64,000 nt of DNA from Lysobacter sp. FW306-1B-D06B (GTDB lineage: Bacteria; Pseudomonadota; Gammaproteobacteria; Xanthomonadales; Xanthomonadaceae): assembly GCF_038446665.1 (NCBI RefSeq), contig NZ_CP151802.1, forward strand, positions 930,001 to 994,000, written 5' to 3'. The notes under the pieces were generated by a model. That model worked only from the letters and a program-made list of their open reading frames with translations. It made no database searches and was not told where the DNA came from. How positions within the stretch are numbered: position 1 is the first letter of the stretch; each line of letters opens with the position of its first letter. The position numbers were made by a program, and so were the translations under genes. Below are positions 26,870-38,723 of the stretch, in pieces.

Positions 26870-28005
26870 AACTCACCTCACGCCACGGACTCATCGCGCT
26901 GGGCCTGATCGCCGCCGCGGCGCTGCTCGCCGGCGGATTCGCCTGGTGGAAGGCGACCTACGAACGCACCGAGGAATGGGTCGACCTGCCGCGCACCGGC
27001 GAGGCGCAGCGCAATCCGCTCTACGTCCTCAAGCTCGCCCTGCGCGCCGACGGCGTGAAGGCGCAGGCGCGTCCGCGCCTGCAGCGCGATCGCGTGACGC
27101 TGGCCGCGCGCGACACGGTGCTGCTCTACAACGACCCGCGCACGCTGACCAAGGCCGACACGAAGGCGCTGCTCGCCTGGGTCGAGGGCGGCGGCCACCT
27201 GCTGGTGCGCACGCCGCCGCCGGGCCCGCTGGATGTCGAGGCGCCGATCGCGCTGCTGGACGACATGGGCATCGCGGTGCGCAACGAAGGCCCCGAATGC
27301 GCCGGTCTGGACGTTCGCGGCGAGGACGGCCACATCGAGTTCTGCCGCGGCCGCCGCTTCGACGTGGGCGAAGACGCCCCGCCCACGCAGTTGCGCTGGG
27401 GCGACGAGGAGCGCGGTTACGTCTTCGTGCGCCTGCCGCATGGACAGGGCGCGATCGACGTCGTCGGCGATTTCGACTTCCTCGACAACGATTCGCTGAA
27501 GGACGGTCCGCACATCGCGCTGGCGCGGCAACTGCTGGCGCCCAACTACGGCGCCGGCACGATCCACCTGATCTACGCCGCACAGATGCCCTCGTTCTGG
27601 ATGGCGCTGCTGCTCGACAACTGGATGGTGTGGGCGCCGCTGCTGTTGGCGCTGCTGGCGTGGCTGTGGCGCCGCATGCAGCGCTTCGGCCCGATGCTGC
27701 CGGCGGCGGCGGTGGAGCGGCGATCGCTGCTCGAACACATCACCGCCAGCGGCGAGCATGTCTACCGCTACGGCTACGCCCATCTGCTGCACGACGCCGC
27801 GCGGCAGGCTTTCCTCGCGCGACTGCGCCGGCGCGACCCGCAGGCCGCCGCGCTGGAAGGCGAGGCGCAGGCCGCGATGCTCGCCGAACGTTTCAGCCTG
27901 CCGCCTTCCGACATCCGCGACGCGCTGGCCACCCCCATCGCGCGCGACTACACCGCCTTCCGCCACCGCGTCGCGCTGCTGATGCGCATGCGCAATTCAC
28001 TTTGA
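26866..28005 (+). CDS. DUF4350-domain protein of the MoxR operon
   Basis: 379 residues. One N-terminal helix (LIALGLIAAAALLAGGFAWW) is followed by a GATase1-like/DUF4350 domain (NPLYVLKLALRADGVKAQARPRL, DTVLLYNDPRTLTKADTKALLAWVEGGGHLLVRTP, FDFLDNDSL). A second helix (MVWAPLLLALLAWLWRRM) and a cytoplasmic-type helical tail end RHRVALLMRMRNSL. Such proteins accompany MoxR ATPases; no activity is established. It overlaps the DUF4129 gene by four bases and precedes moxR by 16. Confidence 0.88.
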   Translation: MKLTSRHGLIALGLIAAAALLAGGFAWWKATYERTEEWVDLPRTGEAQRNPLYVLKLALRADGVKAQARPRLQRDRVTLAARDTVLLYNDPRTLTKADTKALLAWVEGGGHLLVRTPPPGPLDVEAPIALLDDMGIAVRNEGPECAGLDVRGEDGHIEFCRGRRFDVGEDAPPTQLRWGDEERGYVFVRLPHGQGAIDVVGDFDFLDNDSLKDGPHIALARQLLAPNYGAGTIHLIYAAQMPSFWMALLLDNWMVWAPLLLALLAWLWRRMQRFGPMLPAAAVERRSLLEHITASGEHVYRYGYAHLLHDAARQAFLARLRRRDPQAAALEGEAQAAMLAERFSLPPSDIRDALATPIARDYTAFRHRVALLMRMRNSL

Positions 28006-28021
28006 ACCGGAAACCACCGAC

Positions 28022-29016
<995 letters not shown>

Positions 29017-29017
<1 letters not shown>

Positions 29018-30327
29018 TGCGCAGCGTGCCGCGTCCCGCGCCCGTCGCGATCGTCCTGCTCGTGCTGTGGTCGCTGCACGGGCTGGCGGTGGCGTTCGGC
29101 GTCGCGGCGGAGCCGTCGTGGTACGCGGCGGGTGCGGCGCTGCTGATGCTGTTGCTGCTCGACGCCGCGCTGCTGTGGTGGGCGCCGACGCCGCGCGTCG
29201 AGCGCCGCCTCGCCGACACCTGGCCGATCGGCATCGAGCGTCCCGTCACGCTGAGCCTGGAAAGCGCGCGCCGACAGCGCGTCGACGTGTTCGACCTGCA
29301 CCCCGGCGGCTGGCGCATGCAGGGACTGCCGCGTCGGCTGGCATTGCGGCGCGGCGAGGAAGCCGCATTCGATTACCACCTGTGCGCGAACGAGCGCGGC
29401 GACTTCCGCTTCGACGGCGTGCAGTTGCGGCTGCATTCGCCGCTGCGCCTGTGGTGGCAGCTGCGCGTGGCCGGCGAGGCGCAGGGCGTCGGCGTGTTCC
29501 CCAACTTCGCCCCGCTGGCGAAGTTTGCGATGTTCAGTGCGGACCAGGCGTCGCGACTGGTCGGTGCGCACCTGCGCCGCCGGCGCGGCGAGGGCACGGA
29601 CTTTCATCAGATGCGCGAATACCGCATCGGCGACAGCCTGCGCCAGATCGACTGGAAGGCCACCGCGCGCGCACGCCGCCTGATCTCGCGCGAATACCAG
29701 GACGAGAAGAACCAGCAACTGGTGCTGCTGCTCGACACCGGCCGCCGCCTGATGGCGCGCGACGGCGCGCTGGCGCATTTCGATCACGTGCTGGATGCGG
29801 CGCTGGTGGTGGCGTACCTCGCGCTGCGTCAGGGCGACGCGGTCGGCCTGCTGGCCAGCGGCGGCGCGGGCGCGTGGGTGCCGCCCCGACGGGGCGTGGG
29901 CGCCATCGACGAACTGCTGCGCGCGACCTACGCGCTGCAACCGCAACCGGTGGCGACGGATTTCCTCGCGGCCGCTACGAGCCTGTCGGTGCATCAACGT
30001 CGGCGTTCGCTGGTGATGCTGGTGACGAACCTGCGCGATGAAGACATGGACGACCTGCTCGCCGCGGTGACGATGCTGCGCAAGCGCCACCTGGTGTGCG
30101 TGGCGAGCCTGCGCGAAGGCTCGCTCGACGCGGCGCTGGCCGAACCCGTGCAGGACCTCCCCGGCGCCGTGCGTGCCGGCGCCACCGCGCACTACCTCGC
30201 GCAGCGCAACGCCGCGCACGAGGCGCTGCGCAATCACGGCGTGATGGTGCTGGACGTGGCATGCGATCAGCTCGCTGCGTCGCTGGTGGAACGTTACCTG
30301 GCGGTCAAGCGCGACGGGTTGCTGTAG
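29017..30327 (+). CDS. DUF58-family protein, partner of MoxR
   Basis: 436 residues. Two N-terminal hydrophobic segments (VAIVLLVLWSLHGLAVAFGV; AALLMLLLLDAALLWW) are followed by a beta-rich region and the DUF58 core REYRIGDSLRQIDWKATAR...LISREYQDEKNQQLVLLLDTGRRLM. The VWA-like metal site is altered, DTGRR rather than DxSxS. DUF58 proteins are the usual substrates or adaptors of MoxR ATPases. It is the last gene of the operon that starts at 22785 or 23291. Confidence 0.92.
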
Positions 30328-30408
30328 CGCGGCGATCTCGCGGGCTGCTTTCAATCCTTCGCGGACACCGTCAGACATTGAGCTCCGACATTACAAGGAC
30401 CGACCCGC

Positions 30409-30720
30409 ATGAAGCCGCTCGTCATTCCGCCCGCTGCACAGCGCGACGGAAATTCGATCCAGATGATCAGCGGCTGGATCGCCGAGAAGGGATTGCACTG
30501 CAGCCTCAATGTCGGCTTGTGGGAGGCGCAGGGGAGAAACGAGACGGCAGCCTGGGGCATCCTGCTGGCAGACGTGATCCGCCACGTAGCGAATGCACTT
30601 GAGGAGAGAAGCGGCCTGGACCCGACAGAGAGCGCGCATCAGATCCTCGAATCGCTCTGGGGCGAGTTCAAGCAGCCCACGTCCGAGGTCGAGGGCGGTT
30701 TTCATCCGGGGCATTCGTGA
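30409..30720 (+). CDS. DUF5076-like small protein
   Basis: 103 residues with the pattern VIPPAAQRDGNSIQMISGWIAEKGLHCSLNVG...ETAAWGILLADVIRHVANALEE, which I recognise as DUF5076; function unknown. No signal or membrane segment. It stands alone, 81 bases after the DUF58 gene and convergent with the hydrolase gene. A GACCGACCC stretch precedes the ATG and the ribosome site is weak. Confidence 0.75.
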   Translation: MKPLVIPPAAQRDGNSIQMISGWIAEKGLHCSLNVGLWEAQGRNETAAWGILLADVIRHVANALEERSGLDPTESAHQILESLWGEFKQPTSEVEGGFHPGHS

Positions 30721-30809
30721 TGCGAACGTTCGCTGTCGGCGGAGCGCGAACGCTGGGCGCGCGGCGGCCGTAATCGGACATCACATGCGTCTTCGTGCCG
30801 GCGCAATCC

Positions 30810-31751
30810 TCAGTGGCTGGCAAGGAACGGCAGGATCAGGTCGACCGCCTGCTGCGGTTGCTCCTCCATGATCCAGTGCCCCGAGTTCCGGATGACGGCG
30901 CCTTCGACGTTTGATGCGACGTAATCGATCTCGGATTTCATCGAGCTGCCATACGACTGCTCGCCGCCGATTGCGAGCACCGGGATGGTGAGCTTGCCCG
31001 ACTTGGCGAAGGTGGCCTTGTTCTCTTCCGCATCACGCGAGAACGCCTCGAACTGCCCGCCGAATGCGTTGTGGATCGCGTTCGGCCGCGCATAGAGTTC
31101 GGCGTAGTGCTGGCGCGTGGGTTCGTCGATGCGGCTGGGGTCGCCGCCGAGGTCGTTGTAGAAGCGGTCCAGCAGGATGCGCTCGCGTCCGGCCACCAGG
31201 CGTTCCACGTCGGGGCCACGGAAGTTGAAGTGCCACACCTTCGGATTCACCAGTTGCGCCTGCCACGTGCCCATGCCGGGCAGCGGCGCGTCCATCACCA
31301 CCCAGGCCGTGACGCGGTCCGGATAGTGCGTGGCGAGCGCGTAACCGACCATGTTGCCGATGTCGTGCGTCACCAGCTGCACCTTGCCGACCTTGAGCTT
31401 GTCGAGGATGCCGACGAGGTCGCGCGCCTGGGCCGCCTTCTCGTAGCCGTCTTCCGGATGCGACGACAGCCCCATGCCGCGAAGGTCAGGCACGATGACG
31501 AGGTGGTCCTTGACGAGCCTGGCCGCCAGCGGCTCCCACATGTCGCCCGTGTCGCCGAAGCCATGAAGCAACACCACCGCAGGGCCTTTTCCGCCGATGC
31601 GGACATACTGCGTGCCACCGCTCACCGTCATCTGGCTTTCGCGGAAGTCGGCAGGGAAGGGTCGCACCTCGGCAGCGGCGTGCAGCACGGGAAGCGCGGC
31701 GAGCAGCATCGCAACGAACAGGACTCGTGCCACGGAACGCGAGCGGGACAT
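30810..31751 (-). CDS. Exported alpha/beta hydrolase, epoxide hydrolase/haloalkane dehalogenase type
   Basis: 313 residues with a signal peptide (VARVLFVAMLLAALPVLHAAAE). The oxyanion HGFG is at 63-66. The nucleophile elbow VTHDIGN places Asp at 130, as in epoxide hydrolases and dehalogenases rather than esterases. The catalytic His is in NSGHWIMEE (~292). The cap domain contains FNFRGPDVERLVAGRERILLDRFYND. The physiological substrate cannot be deduced. It is the last of three minus-strand genes after aroE and the YkgJ-like gene. Confidence 0.85.
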   Translation of the reverse strand: MSRSRSVARVLFVAMLLAALPVLHAAAEVRPFPADFRESQMTVSGGTQYVRIGGKGPAVVLLHGFGDTGDMWEPLAARLVKDHLVIVPDLRGMGLSSHPEDGYEKAAQARDLVGILDKLKVGKVQLVTHDIGNMVGYALATHYPDRVTAWVVMDAPLPGMGTWQAQLVNPKVWHFNFRGPDVERLVAGRERILLDRFYNDLGGDPSRIDEPTRQHYAELYARPNAIHNAFGGQFEAFSRDAEENKATFAKSGKLTIPVLAIGGEQSYGSSMKSEIDYVASNVEGAVIRNSGHWIMEEQPQQAVDLILPFLASH

Positions 31752-31903
31752 GTCAGTCTCCAGTTGGGCGGCGAGTGGGCATTTCGTGCGGCCCTGTTGA
31801 TGACCGAAAGCGTGCCTACTTCAAACGGGGCGGAGCATTGCCGCCGGTCACGCGCGAAGTGCAGTGTCGCGATCGCGCGACCGCACATCCGCAATGCACG
31901 TGA

Positions 31904-32179
31904 TCAAGGTGGAACCGGCACCGCATGCGGGTGCGTCAGCCGTTCCAGTTCGAGCAGGAACAGGTTGGCGTCCTCGCGTGAATCGCCGCACATCTCGCGA
32001 CCGGGTCGCAACGACGCGCAGAACGCCGGCCGCTCGGGCTTTCCGAACAACCGGCAGCGCAGGTCCTCATCCAGCTGCACGCACGCAACACCCGCCGGCT
32101 TGCCGTGCGGCATGCCGGGAATGGGCGAGGTGATCGACGGCGCGATGCAGCACGCGCCGCAATGGGCGCGGCAGTCCAT
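31904..32179 (-). CDS. YkgJ-family cysteine cluster protein
   Basis: 91 residues. The N terminus MDCRAHCGACCIAP has the CxxxCxxCC arrangement, with further cysteines at ~33, 42, 54 and 64 (RCRLF, AFCASLRP). Together these are typical of the YkgJ/UPF0153 group, presumed to bind a metal or Fe-S cluster. No enzyme activity is known. It starts 20 bp after the aroE stop and is probably co-transcribed with it. Confidence 0.85.
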   Translation of the reverse strand: MDCRAHCGACCIAPSITSPIPGMPHGKPAGVACVQLDEDLRCRLFGKPERPAFCASLRPGREMCGDSREDANLFLLELERLTHPHAVPVPP

Positions 32180-32199
32180 GGGTTCGATGTCGTGGCCGG

Positions 32200-33075
32200 T
32201 CAGTCGGCGGTGACGAGTTCGGCGCGATGCTCGCGCAGCTCTTCGTACACCTCGTCCGTTTCCGGGCGCGTGCCGTGCCAGCGCAGGAAGCTTTCGGCGG
32301 CCTGTTCCACCAGCATGCCCAGCCCGTCAATGCAGTCGTGCGAACCGGCCGCGCGCGCCCAGGCGAGGAAGGGGATGGCGACCTCGCCGTAGCTCAGGTC
32401 CACGGCGGCGGTGCGCGGATTCGCCAGCGCCATCGGCAGCGAGGGCAGGCCGTCGGCGCGTGCGGCGGAGGTGGCGTTCACGATCAGGTCGAAGGTGCCG
32501 AGCGTGTCGATGTCGCGCAGATAGCGCGGATGCACGCGGCCCGGCATGGCGAGTGCGTCGGCCAGCGCATCGGCGCGTTCGGGCGTGCGGTTGACGATGT
32601 ACAGATCGCCGATGCCGGCATCGAGCAGCGCCGGCGCCACACCGCGCGCGGCACCGCCGGCGCCGATCAGCAGCGTGCGGCGCGAGCGCAGGTCCAGGCC
32701 CTGGCGTTCGGTGAGGTCGCGCACCAGACCAGCGCCGTCGGTGTTGTCGCCTTCCCAGCCGGTGGCGGTGCGCACGAGCGTGTTCACCGCGCCGGCGCGG
32801 CGTGCGCGCTCGGTCAGCGTCGTGCAGATCGAGACCGCGCGGTTCTTGTGCGGCAGCGTGATGTTCGCGCCCACACCGCCTTCCGCAGCGAACTCCGCGA
32901 CGATCGCGTCGAACAGCTCCGGCGGCGCGTCCATCGCGGTGTACTGCAGCGCCACGCCGGTCTGCCGGCCGAAGGAGGCATGGATGCGCGGCGACAGCGA
33001 GTGCGCGACCGGGTGGCCGATGACAGCGAACCGTTTGACCACGGCCGGATTTGCGACGGAGGCGAAGTTGGACAC
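32200..33075 (-). CDS. aroE: Shikimate dehydrogenase
   Basis: 291 residues. It reduces 3-dehydroshikimate with NADPH in the shikimate pathway, upstream of the chorismate that the pigment cluster's chorismatase consumes. Motifs: [15 protein letters not shown], catalytic Lys in LPHKNRA (K77), Asp in NTDG (D113), and the dinucleotide-binding [19 protein letters not shown] follows, consistent with NADP preference. Full length. The start lies 47 bp from the divergent PD40 gene. Confidence 0.95.
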   Translation of the reverse strand: MSNFASVANPAVVKRFAVIGHPVAHSLSPRIHASFGRQTGVALQYTAMDAPPELFDAIVAEFAAEGGVGANITLPHKNRAVSICTTLTERARRAGAVNTLVRTATGWEGDNTDGAGLVRDLTERQGLDLRSRRTLLIGAGGAARGVAPALLDAGIGDLYIVNRTPERADALADALAMPGRVHPRYLRDIDTLGTFDLIVNATSAARADGLPSLPMALANPRTAAVDLSYGEVAIPFLAWARAAGSHDCIDGLGMLVEQAAESFLRWHGTRPETDEVYEELREHRAELVTAD

Positions 33076-33122
33076 GGGCGGGCCTCGAATAGACTGGGGT
33101 TCACAAAGACAGGAGACGCACG

Positions 33123-34067
33123 ATGCAACGCAGCCCGGCCTTGGCGTGCAGGCATTGCAGGCTTTCGAGTGTACTGGCGGCGCTCATCGTGGGCGGTGTC
33201 GCGGTGTCCGGCCCGGCGTCGTCGCTTTCATCGGGCATGACCCTGTCCGAGTTCGGCATCGAAGGCATGAACGTGGTATCGACCAAGGCCAGCGAAATCC
33301 GCGGCAGCGTCAGCCCGGATGGCCAGCATATCGTCTGGGGCAGCACCGATCGTGAAGGCGGCGCGGGCGGTTGGGATCTGTGGCAGGCAAGACTGAAGGG
33401 CGGCCGCTGGCAGGACGCCCGTCCGCTGGCGATCAACTCGCCCGCCAACGACTTCGACCCGCTGTTCAGCGGCGATGGCCGCTGGCTGTACTTCTTCTCC
33501 AACCGCCCCGGCGGTATCGGCGGGGACGACCTGTACCGCGCCGCGATCAAGCCCGATGGCAGCTTCGGCCCCGTCGAGAACCTCGGCCGCGGCGTGAACA
33601 CGCGCGGCGACGAATGGGCGCCCACGCCCAGCCGCGACGGCACGCGCCTGCTGTTCGCCAGCGACGGCCAGGGTGGCGCGGGCGGGCACGACCTGTTCGT
33701 CGCGCGCTGGGACGGGAAGGCGTTCGTCGATCCGAAGCCGGTGCCGGGGGTGAACACGAAGGCTGACGAGTTCGACGCCGCCTGGCTCGGCGACGGGCGC
33801 ACGCTGGTGTACGCCCGTTCGCAGGACCCGGCGACGAAGCCGGTCCGGCTGTTCCTCGCCCATTGCGACGGCGCGCGCTACGACGACGCGGGGCCATTGG
33901 CCCTGTCGTTCAACACGGCCGAGGGAACCACGCTCGGGCCGGTGGTGGACTGGAACAAGCCGGGCGAGCTGATCGTCAGCGGCACGGCCAAGGCGCCGCG
34001 CGCAGGGAAGATGGACCTGTACCGGATGAAGGCGCCGGTGGCGGAGGGGAAGGCGGGCTGTATTTAG
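33123..34067 (+). CDS. Exported PD40/TolB-like beta-propeller protein
   Basis: 314 residues with an N-terminal hydrophobic signal ([21 protein letters not shown]). It has four to five WD40-like PD40 repeats: [88 protein letters not shown]. These resemble the propeller of TolB and of OmpA-linked proteins, but no OmpA or amidohydrolase domain is attached. It is probably periplasmic; ligand unknown. Confidence 0.82.
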   Translation: MQRSPALACRHCRLSSVLAALIVGGVAVSGPASSLSSGMTLSEFGIEGMNVVSTKASEIRGSVSPDGQHIVWGSTDREGGAGGWDLWQARLKGGRWQDARPLAINSPANDFDPLFSGDGRWLYFFSNRPGGIGGDDLYRAAIKPDGSFGPVENLGRGVNTRGDEWAPTPSRDGTRLLFASDGQGGAGGHDLFVARWDGKAFVDPKPVPGVNTKADEFDAAWLGDGRTLVYARSQDPATKPVRLFLAHCDGARYDDAGPLALSFNTAEGTTLGPVVDWNKPGELIVSGTAKAPRAGKMDLYRMKAPVAEGKAGCI

Positions 34068-34090
34068 CCCGCCGCTGATCCGCTTTTGAG

Positions 34091-34113
34091 CCCCTCTCCC
34101 ACCGGGAGAGGGG
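34091..34113. repeat. CCCCTCTCCC hairpin repeat
   Basis: Perfect 10-bp stem CCCCTCTCCC / GGGAGAGGGG around ACC, followed by TTGGGGTGAGGGG. One of a family of C-rich palindromes in this window (36.6, 39.6, 42.3, 55.4, 58.5, 60.6 kb). Here it could also stop transcription of the PD40 gene. Confidence 0.75.
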
Positions 34114-34190
34114 TTGGGGTGAGGGGCGGCGGAGTGTCGAGGCACGCGCTCGCCATCACTCTCCGCACCTGCATGCCGAACGCTACGCAG

Positions 34191-34282
34191 ATCAAAATGG
34201 ATTCCAGCTTTCGCTGGAATGACGGGAAAGACGTCGGAGGGCGTGTCGGCCTGGGTCCCGGCCTTCGCCGGGATGACGGGAT
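34191..34282. repeat. TCATTCC-type palindromic repeats (two, intact)
   Basis: 34191-34228 is an ATCAAAATGGATTCCAGC... element and 34255-34282 a GTCCCGGCCTTCGCCGGGAT element. They serve as the uninterrupted references for the disrupted copies at 10021 and 45519. Confidence 0.82.
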
Positions 34283-34326
34283 GGAGGGGCTGGCGCAATC
34301 GTTCAGGGCGATGCGATCCGAGGCAC

Positions 34327-35073
34327 CTACAACCCGCCCGCCACATCCACCAGGCTTCCTGTCATGTACGACGCCTCGTCCGACAGCAGCCACACGATCG
34401 CCCGCGCGATCTCCTCCGCCTCGCCGCCGCGCTGCATCGGGATGCGCGCCTTCACCCGGTCCACGCGTCCGGGTTCGCCGCCGCTGGCGTGGATGTCGGT
34501 GTAGATCGAGCCCGGCCGCACCGCGTTGACGCGGATGCCTTCGGCAGCGACTTCCTTCGCCAGTCCGACGGTAAGCGTGTCGATCGCCGCCTTCGACGCG
34601 GCGTAGTCGATGTATTCGTTCGGCGAACCCAGGCGCGCCGCGACGGAAGAGACGTTGACGATCGCCCCGCCGTGGCCGCCGTGCCGCGTCGACATGCGCC
34701 GCACCGCCTCGCGCGCGCACAGGAAGCTGCCGACCACGTTCGCGTTGAACACGCGCGTGAGGCGTTCGGCGTCCATCTCTTCCACGCGCATCTGCCGTTC
34801 CAGGATGCCGGCGTTGTTCACCAGCGCGGTCGCTTCGCCGAAGCGGCGGTCGACCTCGTCGAACAGTCGAAGCACGTCGGCTTCGCGACCGACGTCGGCC
34901 GCCACCGCGATGGCCTCGCCGCCGTCGCGTTCGATCGCTGCGACGACATCGGCCGCCGAGGTCTCGCGACTGCGATAGGCGACGCAGACGCGATAACCCG
35001 ACTTCGCCGCGAGTTTCGCGGTGGCCGCGCCGATGCCGCGACTGCCGCCGGTGACGATCACGATCTTCTGCAT
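34327..35073 (-). CDS. Short-chain dehydrogenase/reductase
   Basis: 248 residues. Classical SDR: TGGSRGIGAATA at the cofactor site, NNAGI, SSVAARLGSPNEYIDYAASKAA with the catalytic Ser/Tyr/Lys, and the end SDEASYMTGSLVDVAGGL. It resembles glucose/3-oxoacyl-ACP-type reductases; substrate unknown. The start is MQKIVIVTGG; the open frame continues upstream but only through the antisense of the next gene. It is separated from the GNAT gene by 50 bp on the same strand. Confidence 0.88.
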   Translation of the reverse strand: MQKIVIVTGGSRGIGAATAKLAAKSGYRVCVAYRSRETSAADVVAAIERDGGEAIAVAADVGREADVLRLFDEVDRRFGEATALVNNAGILERQMRVEEMDAERLTRVFNANVVGSFLCAREAVRRMSTRHGGHGGAIVNVSSVAARLGSPNEYIDYAASKAAIDTLTVGLAKEVAAEGIRVNAVRPGSIYTDIHASGGEPGRVDRVKARIPMQRGGEAEEIARAIVWLLSDEASYMTGSLVDVAGGL

Positions 35074-35123
35074 GCGGACCTCCACGTTGTCCTGTTTCGC
35101 GTGCCGTGCCGTGGCGCGGCGCG

Positions 35124-35573
35124 CTACAACCGCTTCAGATAGGCGTGCTGCGTCTTGGTGCGCTCGAACCCGGCGCCTTCGTAGAACGGATGCGAATCGG
35201 CGCGCAGGACATTCGAGCGCACCATCACCTCGTCCAGGCCTTGCGCGCGCGCCCAGTCTTCCGCCGCCCGCACCAGCGCCTGGCCGATGCCGCGCCGTCG
35301 CGCGGCGTCGTCGACCACCAAGCCGACGATCTCCACGCGCTCGCCGGTTTCCAGCATCAAGCGGCGTTCGATCGCGATGAAGCCGAGCAGCCGCGTGCCG
35401 TCGTCGGTGGCGACGACGACGGGATGATCGGCGGAAATCAGCACCTGCCGCAGGCGTCGCGCGAACGCATCCGCCTGTTGCGGATAGCCCAGCTGCGCCG
35501 ACAGCCGCGCCAGTTCGGCGGCATCGTCGGCGCGGGCGCGCCGCAGGGTGGCGTTCGTCGACGCGTCGCCCAC
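35124..35573 (-). CDS. GNAT-family N-acetyltransferase
   Basis: 149 residues with the acetyl-CoA-binding motif VDDAARRRGIGQALVRAAEDWARAQG (R/Q-x-x-G-x-G/A variant) and the C-terminal VMVRSNVLRADSHPFYEGAGFERTKTQHAYLKRL. The substrate amine is unknown. I start it at the GTG at 35573, two bases after the hemB stop, with GAAGG upstream; no ATG fits. The tight spacing suggests co-transcription with hemB. Confidence 0.83.
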   Translation of the reverse strand: MGDASTNATLRRARADDAAELARLSAQLGYPQQADAFARRLRQVLISADHPVVVATDDGTRLLGFIAIERRLMLETGERVEIVGLVVDDAARRRGIGQALVRAAEDWARAQGLDEVMVRSNVLRADSHPFYEGAGFERTKTQHAYLKRL

Positions 35574-35575
35574 GC

Positions 35576-36652
<1,077 letters not shown>

Positions 36653-37696
36653 CTAAGTCGAATACACCCGATACCGCAAAGGCACCAGCCGCACTTCGCT
36701 CCCCGGCGCCGGCGTGGTCAGCCCGGGCGTCGCGGAGAAGTCCAGCTCCACCGGCCGCGCCTGGCCTTCGACGTTCAGCTCCAGCGTGATGCGGTCGGCC
36801 AGCCGGTGCGCCGCGACCACGCGCGCGCCGATGCCGTCGTTCCCGTCGCCCGGTGCGAAGTCGTGCGCACGCGCGTACAGCCGCGCGGGGCCGTCGGCGA
36901 CATCGCCCGCGGCGAAGGTGTGCGCATGCCCGGGCAGATGGAAACGCCCGCCGCGCACTTCGCCTTCCAGCACGTTCGCGCGGCCGATGAAATCGAACAC
37001 GTAGGCCGACGCGGGCGCGCTGTAGATCTCGTCCGGCGTGCCGACCTGTTCGATGCGGCCTTCGCGCAGCACGACGATGCGGTCGGCCAGCTCCAGCGCT
37101 TCTTCCTGGTCGTGCGTGACGAACAGCGTCGTCTGGCCCGTGCGTTCGTGCAGCTGGCGCAGCCAGCGGCGCAGTTCCACGCGCACCTTCGCATCGAGTG
37201 CGCCGAAGGGTTCGTCCAGGAGCAACACGGTCGGGTCGATGGCGAGTGCGCGCGCGAGCGCGACGCGCTGCTTCTGCCCGCCGGAGAGCTGTTCGGGATA
37301 GCGGTTGCCGAAGCCCGGAAGCTGGATCAGCCCAAGCAATTCCTCCACGCGGCGCGCGATGGTCGCCTTGTCGGGGCGCTTGCGGCGCGGTCGGCTGCGC
37401 AGGCCGAAGGCGATGTTCTCCGCCACCGTCATGTGCTTGAACAGCGCGTAATGCTGGAACACGAAACCGACGTTGCGTTCGCGCAGGCTCAACCGCGTCG
37501 CATCGTCCTTGCCGAACAGCACCTGCCCGGAATCCGGATGCAGCAGGCCTGCGATCACGCGCAGCAGCGTGGTCTTGCCCGAGCCCGACGGGCCGAGCAA
37601 CGCCACCAGCTCGCCGGCTTCGACGTGCAGGTCCACGCCATCCAGCGCGGCCACGCCGGTGTAGCGCTTGCTGAGCTGGCGCAGGTGCAGGTCCAT
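36653..37696 (-). CDS. cysA: Sulfate/thiosulfate ABC transporter ATP-binding protein CysA
   Basis: 347 residues. Walker [10 protein letters not shown] (~35-43), Q-loop FQHYALF, signature [16 protein letters not shown], Walker [12 protein letters not shown] and switch His VTHD. A C-terminal regulatory region follows, with [23 protein letters not shown] as in CysA. It energises the CysT/CysW permease. I start it at [12 protein letters not shown]; the frame is open a further 61 codons to an ATG at 37879 that overlaps cysW by 38 bases, but this Ala/Pro/Thr-rich extension is not family-like. No good ribosome site marks either start. Confidence 0.92.
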   Translation of the reverse strand: MDLHLRQLSKRYTGVAALDGVDLHVEAGELVALLGPSGSGKTTLLRVIAGLLHPDSGQVLFGKDDATRLSLRERNVGFVFQHYALFKHMTVAENIAFGLRSRPRRKRPDKATIARRVEELLGLIQLPGFGNRYPEQLSGGQKQRVALARALAIDPTVLLLDEPFGALDAKVRVELRRWLRQLHERTGQTTLFVTHDQEEALELADRIVVLREGRIEQVGTPDEIYSAPASAYVFDFIGRANVLEGEVRGGRFHLPGHAHTFAAGDVADGPARLYARAHDFAPGDGNDGIGARVVAAHRLADRITLELNVEGQARPVELDFSATPGLTTPAPGSEVRLVPLRYRVYST

Positions 37697-37841
37697 GCCG
37701 GAACGGGTCGAAGGCCGGGCGGGAGCGGGCGTGGTCGGCAGCGTGACAGACCCGGCCGGCGCGGTCGAATGCGCGGCCGTCACATGCGCCGCGTGGCCGG
37801 AGCGCCAGCCGGTGGTGGGTGCGCCAACCGCATCGGCGGCG

Positions 37842-38723
37842 TCAATGTCGACGGTGGGACTTCGCAAGGGCGTCGCCATGGCGGGACTCCAGCCAGAACT
37901 TGAGGATGAGGGTGATCAGCGCGAGCCCGGCCAGCAGCGATGCCGCGGCGAACGCGCCCGTGCTGTCGAACTCGTTGTAGAGGATCTCGATGTGCAGCGG
38001 CAGCGTGTTGGTGAGCCCGCGAATGTGGCCCGACACCACCGACACCGCGCCGAACTCGCCCATCGCGCGCGCCGAGCACAGCAGCACGCCGTACAGCAGG
38101 CCCCACTTGATGTTGGGCAGCGTCACGCGGCGGAACATCGTCCAGCCGCCGGCGCCGAGCGAACGCGCGGCCAGTTCCTCGTCCGCGCCCTGCTGCTGCA
38201 TCAGCGGGATCAACTCGCGCACGACGAAGGGGAAGGTGATGAACAGCGTCGCCAGCACGATGCCCGGGCGCGCGAACAGGATCTTGACGTCGTAGTGCTC
38301 CAGCACCGACGCGAACCAGCCGCTGGAACCGAACAGCAGCACCAGGCACAAACCCGCCACCACCGGCGACACCGCGAAGGGCAGGTCGATCAGCGACAGC
38401 AGCAACTGCTTGCCGCGGAACTCGAAGCGCGTCACCGCCCACGCGGTGAACAGACCGAACACGGCGTTGACCGGTACGACTATCGCGACGGTGAACAGGG
38501 TGAGTTTCAGCGCGGACAGCGCGTCGGGCTGCGTGAGCGAATCGATCCACGTACCGAAGCCTTTGGCGAACGCCGCACCCAGCACCATCAGCAGCGGCAG
38601 CACCACCAGCGAGAGCATCACCAGCACCGCCAGCGCGATCAACGCCCAGCGCAGCCATGCCGGCTCCTGCAAGTCGTCGCGATGCTTCACGTCACGCGCC
38701 ACGCTTGGCCCCCTTGCGCTCAT
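37842..38723 (-). CDS. cysW: Sulfate ABC transporter permease CysW
   Basis: 293 residues with six membrane helices and the binding-protein-dependent permease motif [28 protein letters not shown]. CysW features include [36 protein letters not shown]. It forms the inner-membrane channel with CysT. With this start it overlaps cysT by 32 bases; a GTG at 38690 (VKHRDDL) would remove the overlap, and the sequence does not decide between them. Confidence 0.94.
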   Translation of the reverse strand: MSARGPSVARDVKHRDDLQEPAWLRWALIALAVLVMLSLVVLPLLMVLGAAFAKGFGTWIDSLTQPDALSALKLTLFTVAIVVPVNAVFGLFTAWAVTRFEFRGKQLLLSLIDLPFAVSPVVAGLCLVLLFGSSGWFASVLEHYDVKILFARPGIVLATLFITFPFVVRELIPLMQQQGADEELAARSLGAGGWTMFRRVTLPNIKWGLLYGVLLCSARAMGEFGAVSVVSGHIRGLTNTLPLHIEILYNEFDSTGAFAAASLLAGLALITLILKFWLESRHGDALAKSHRRH

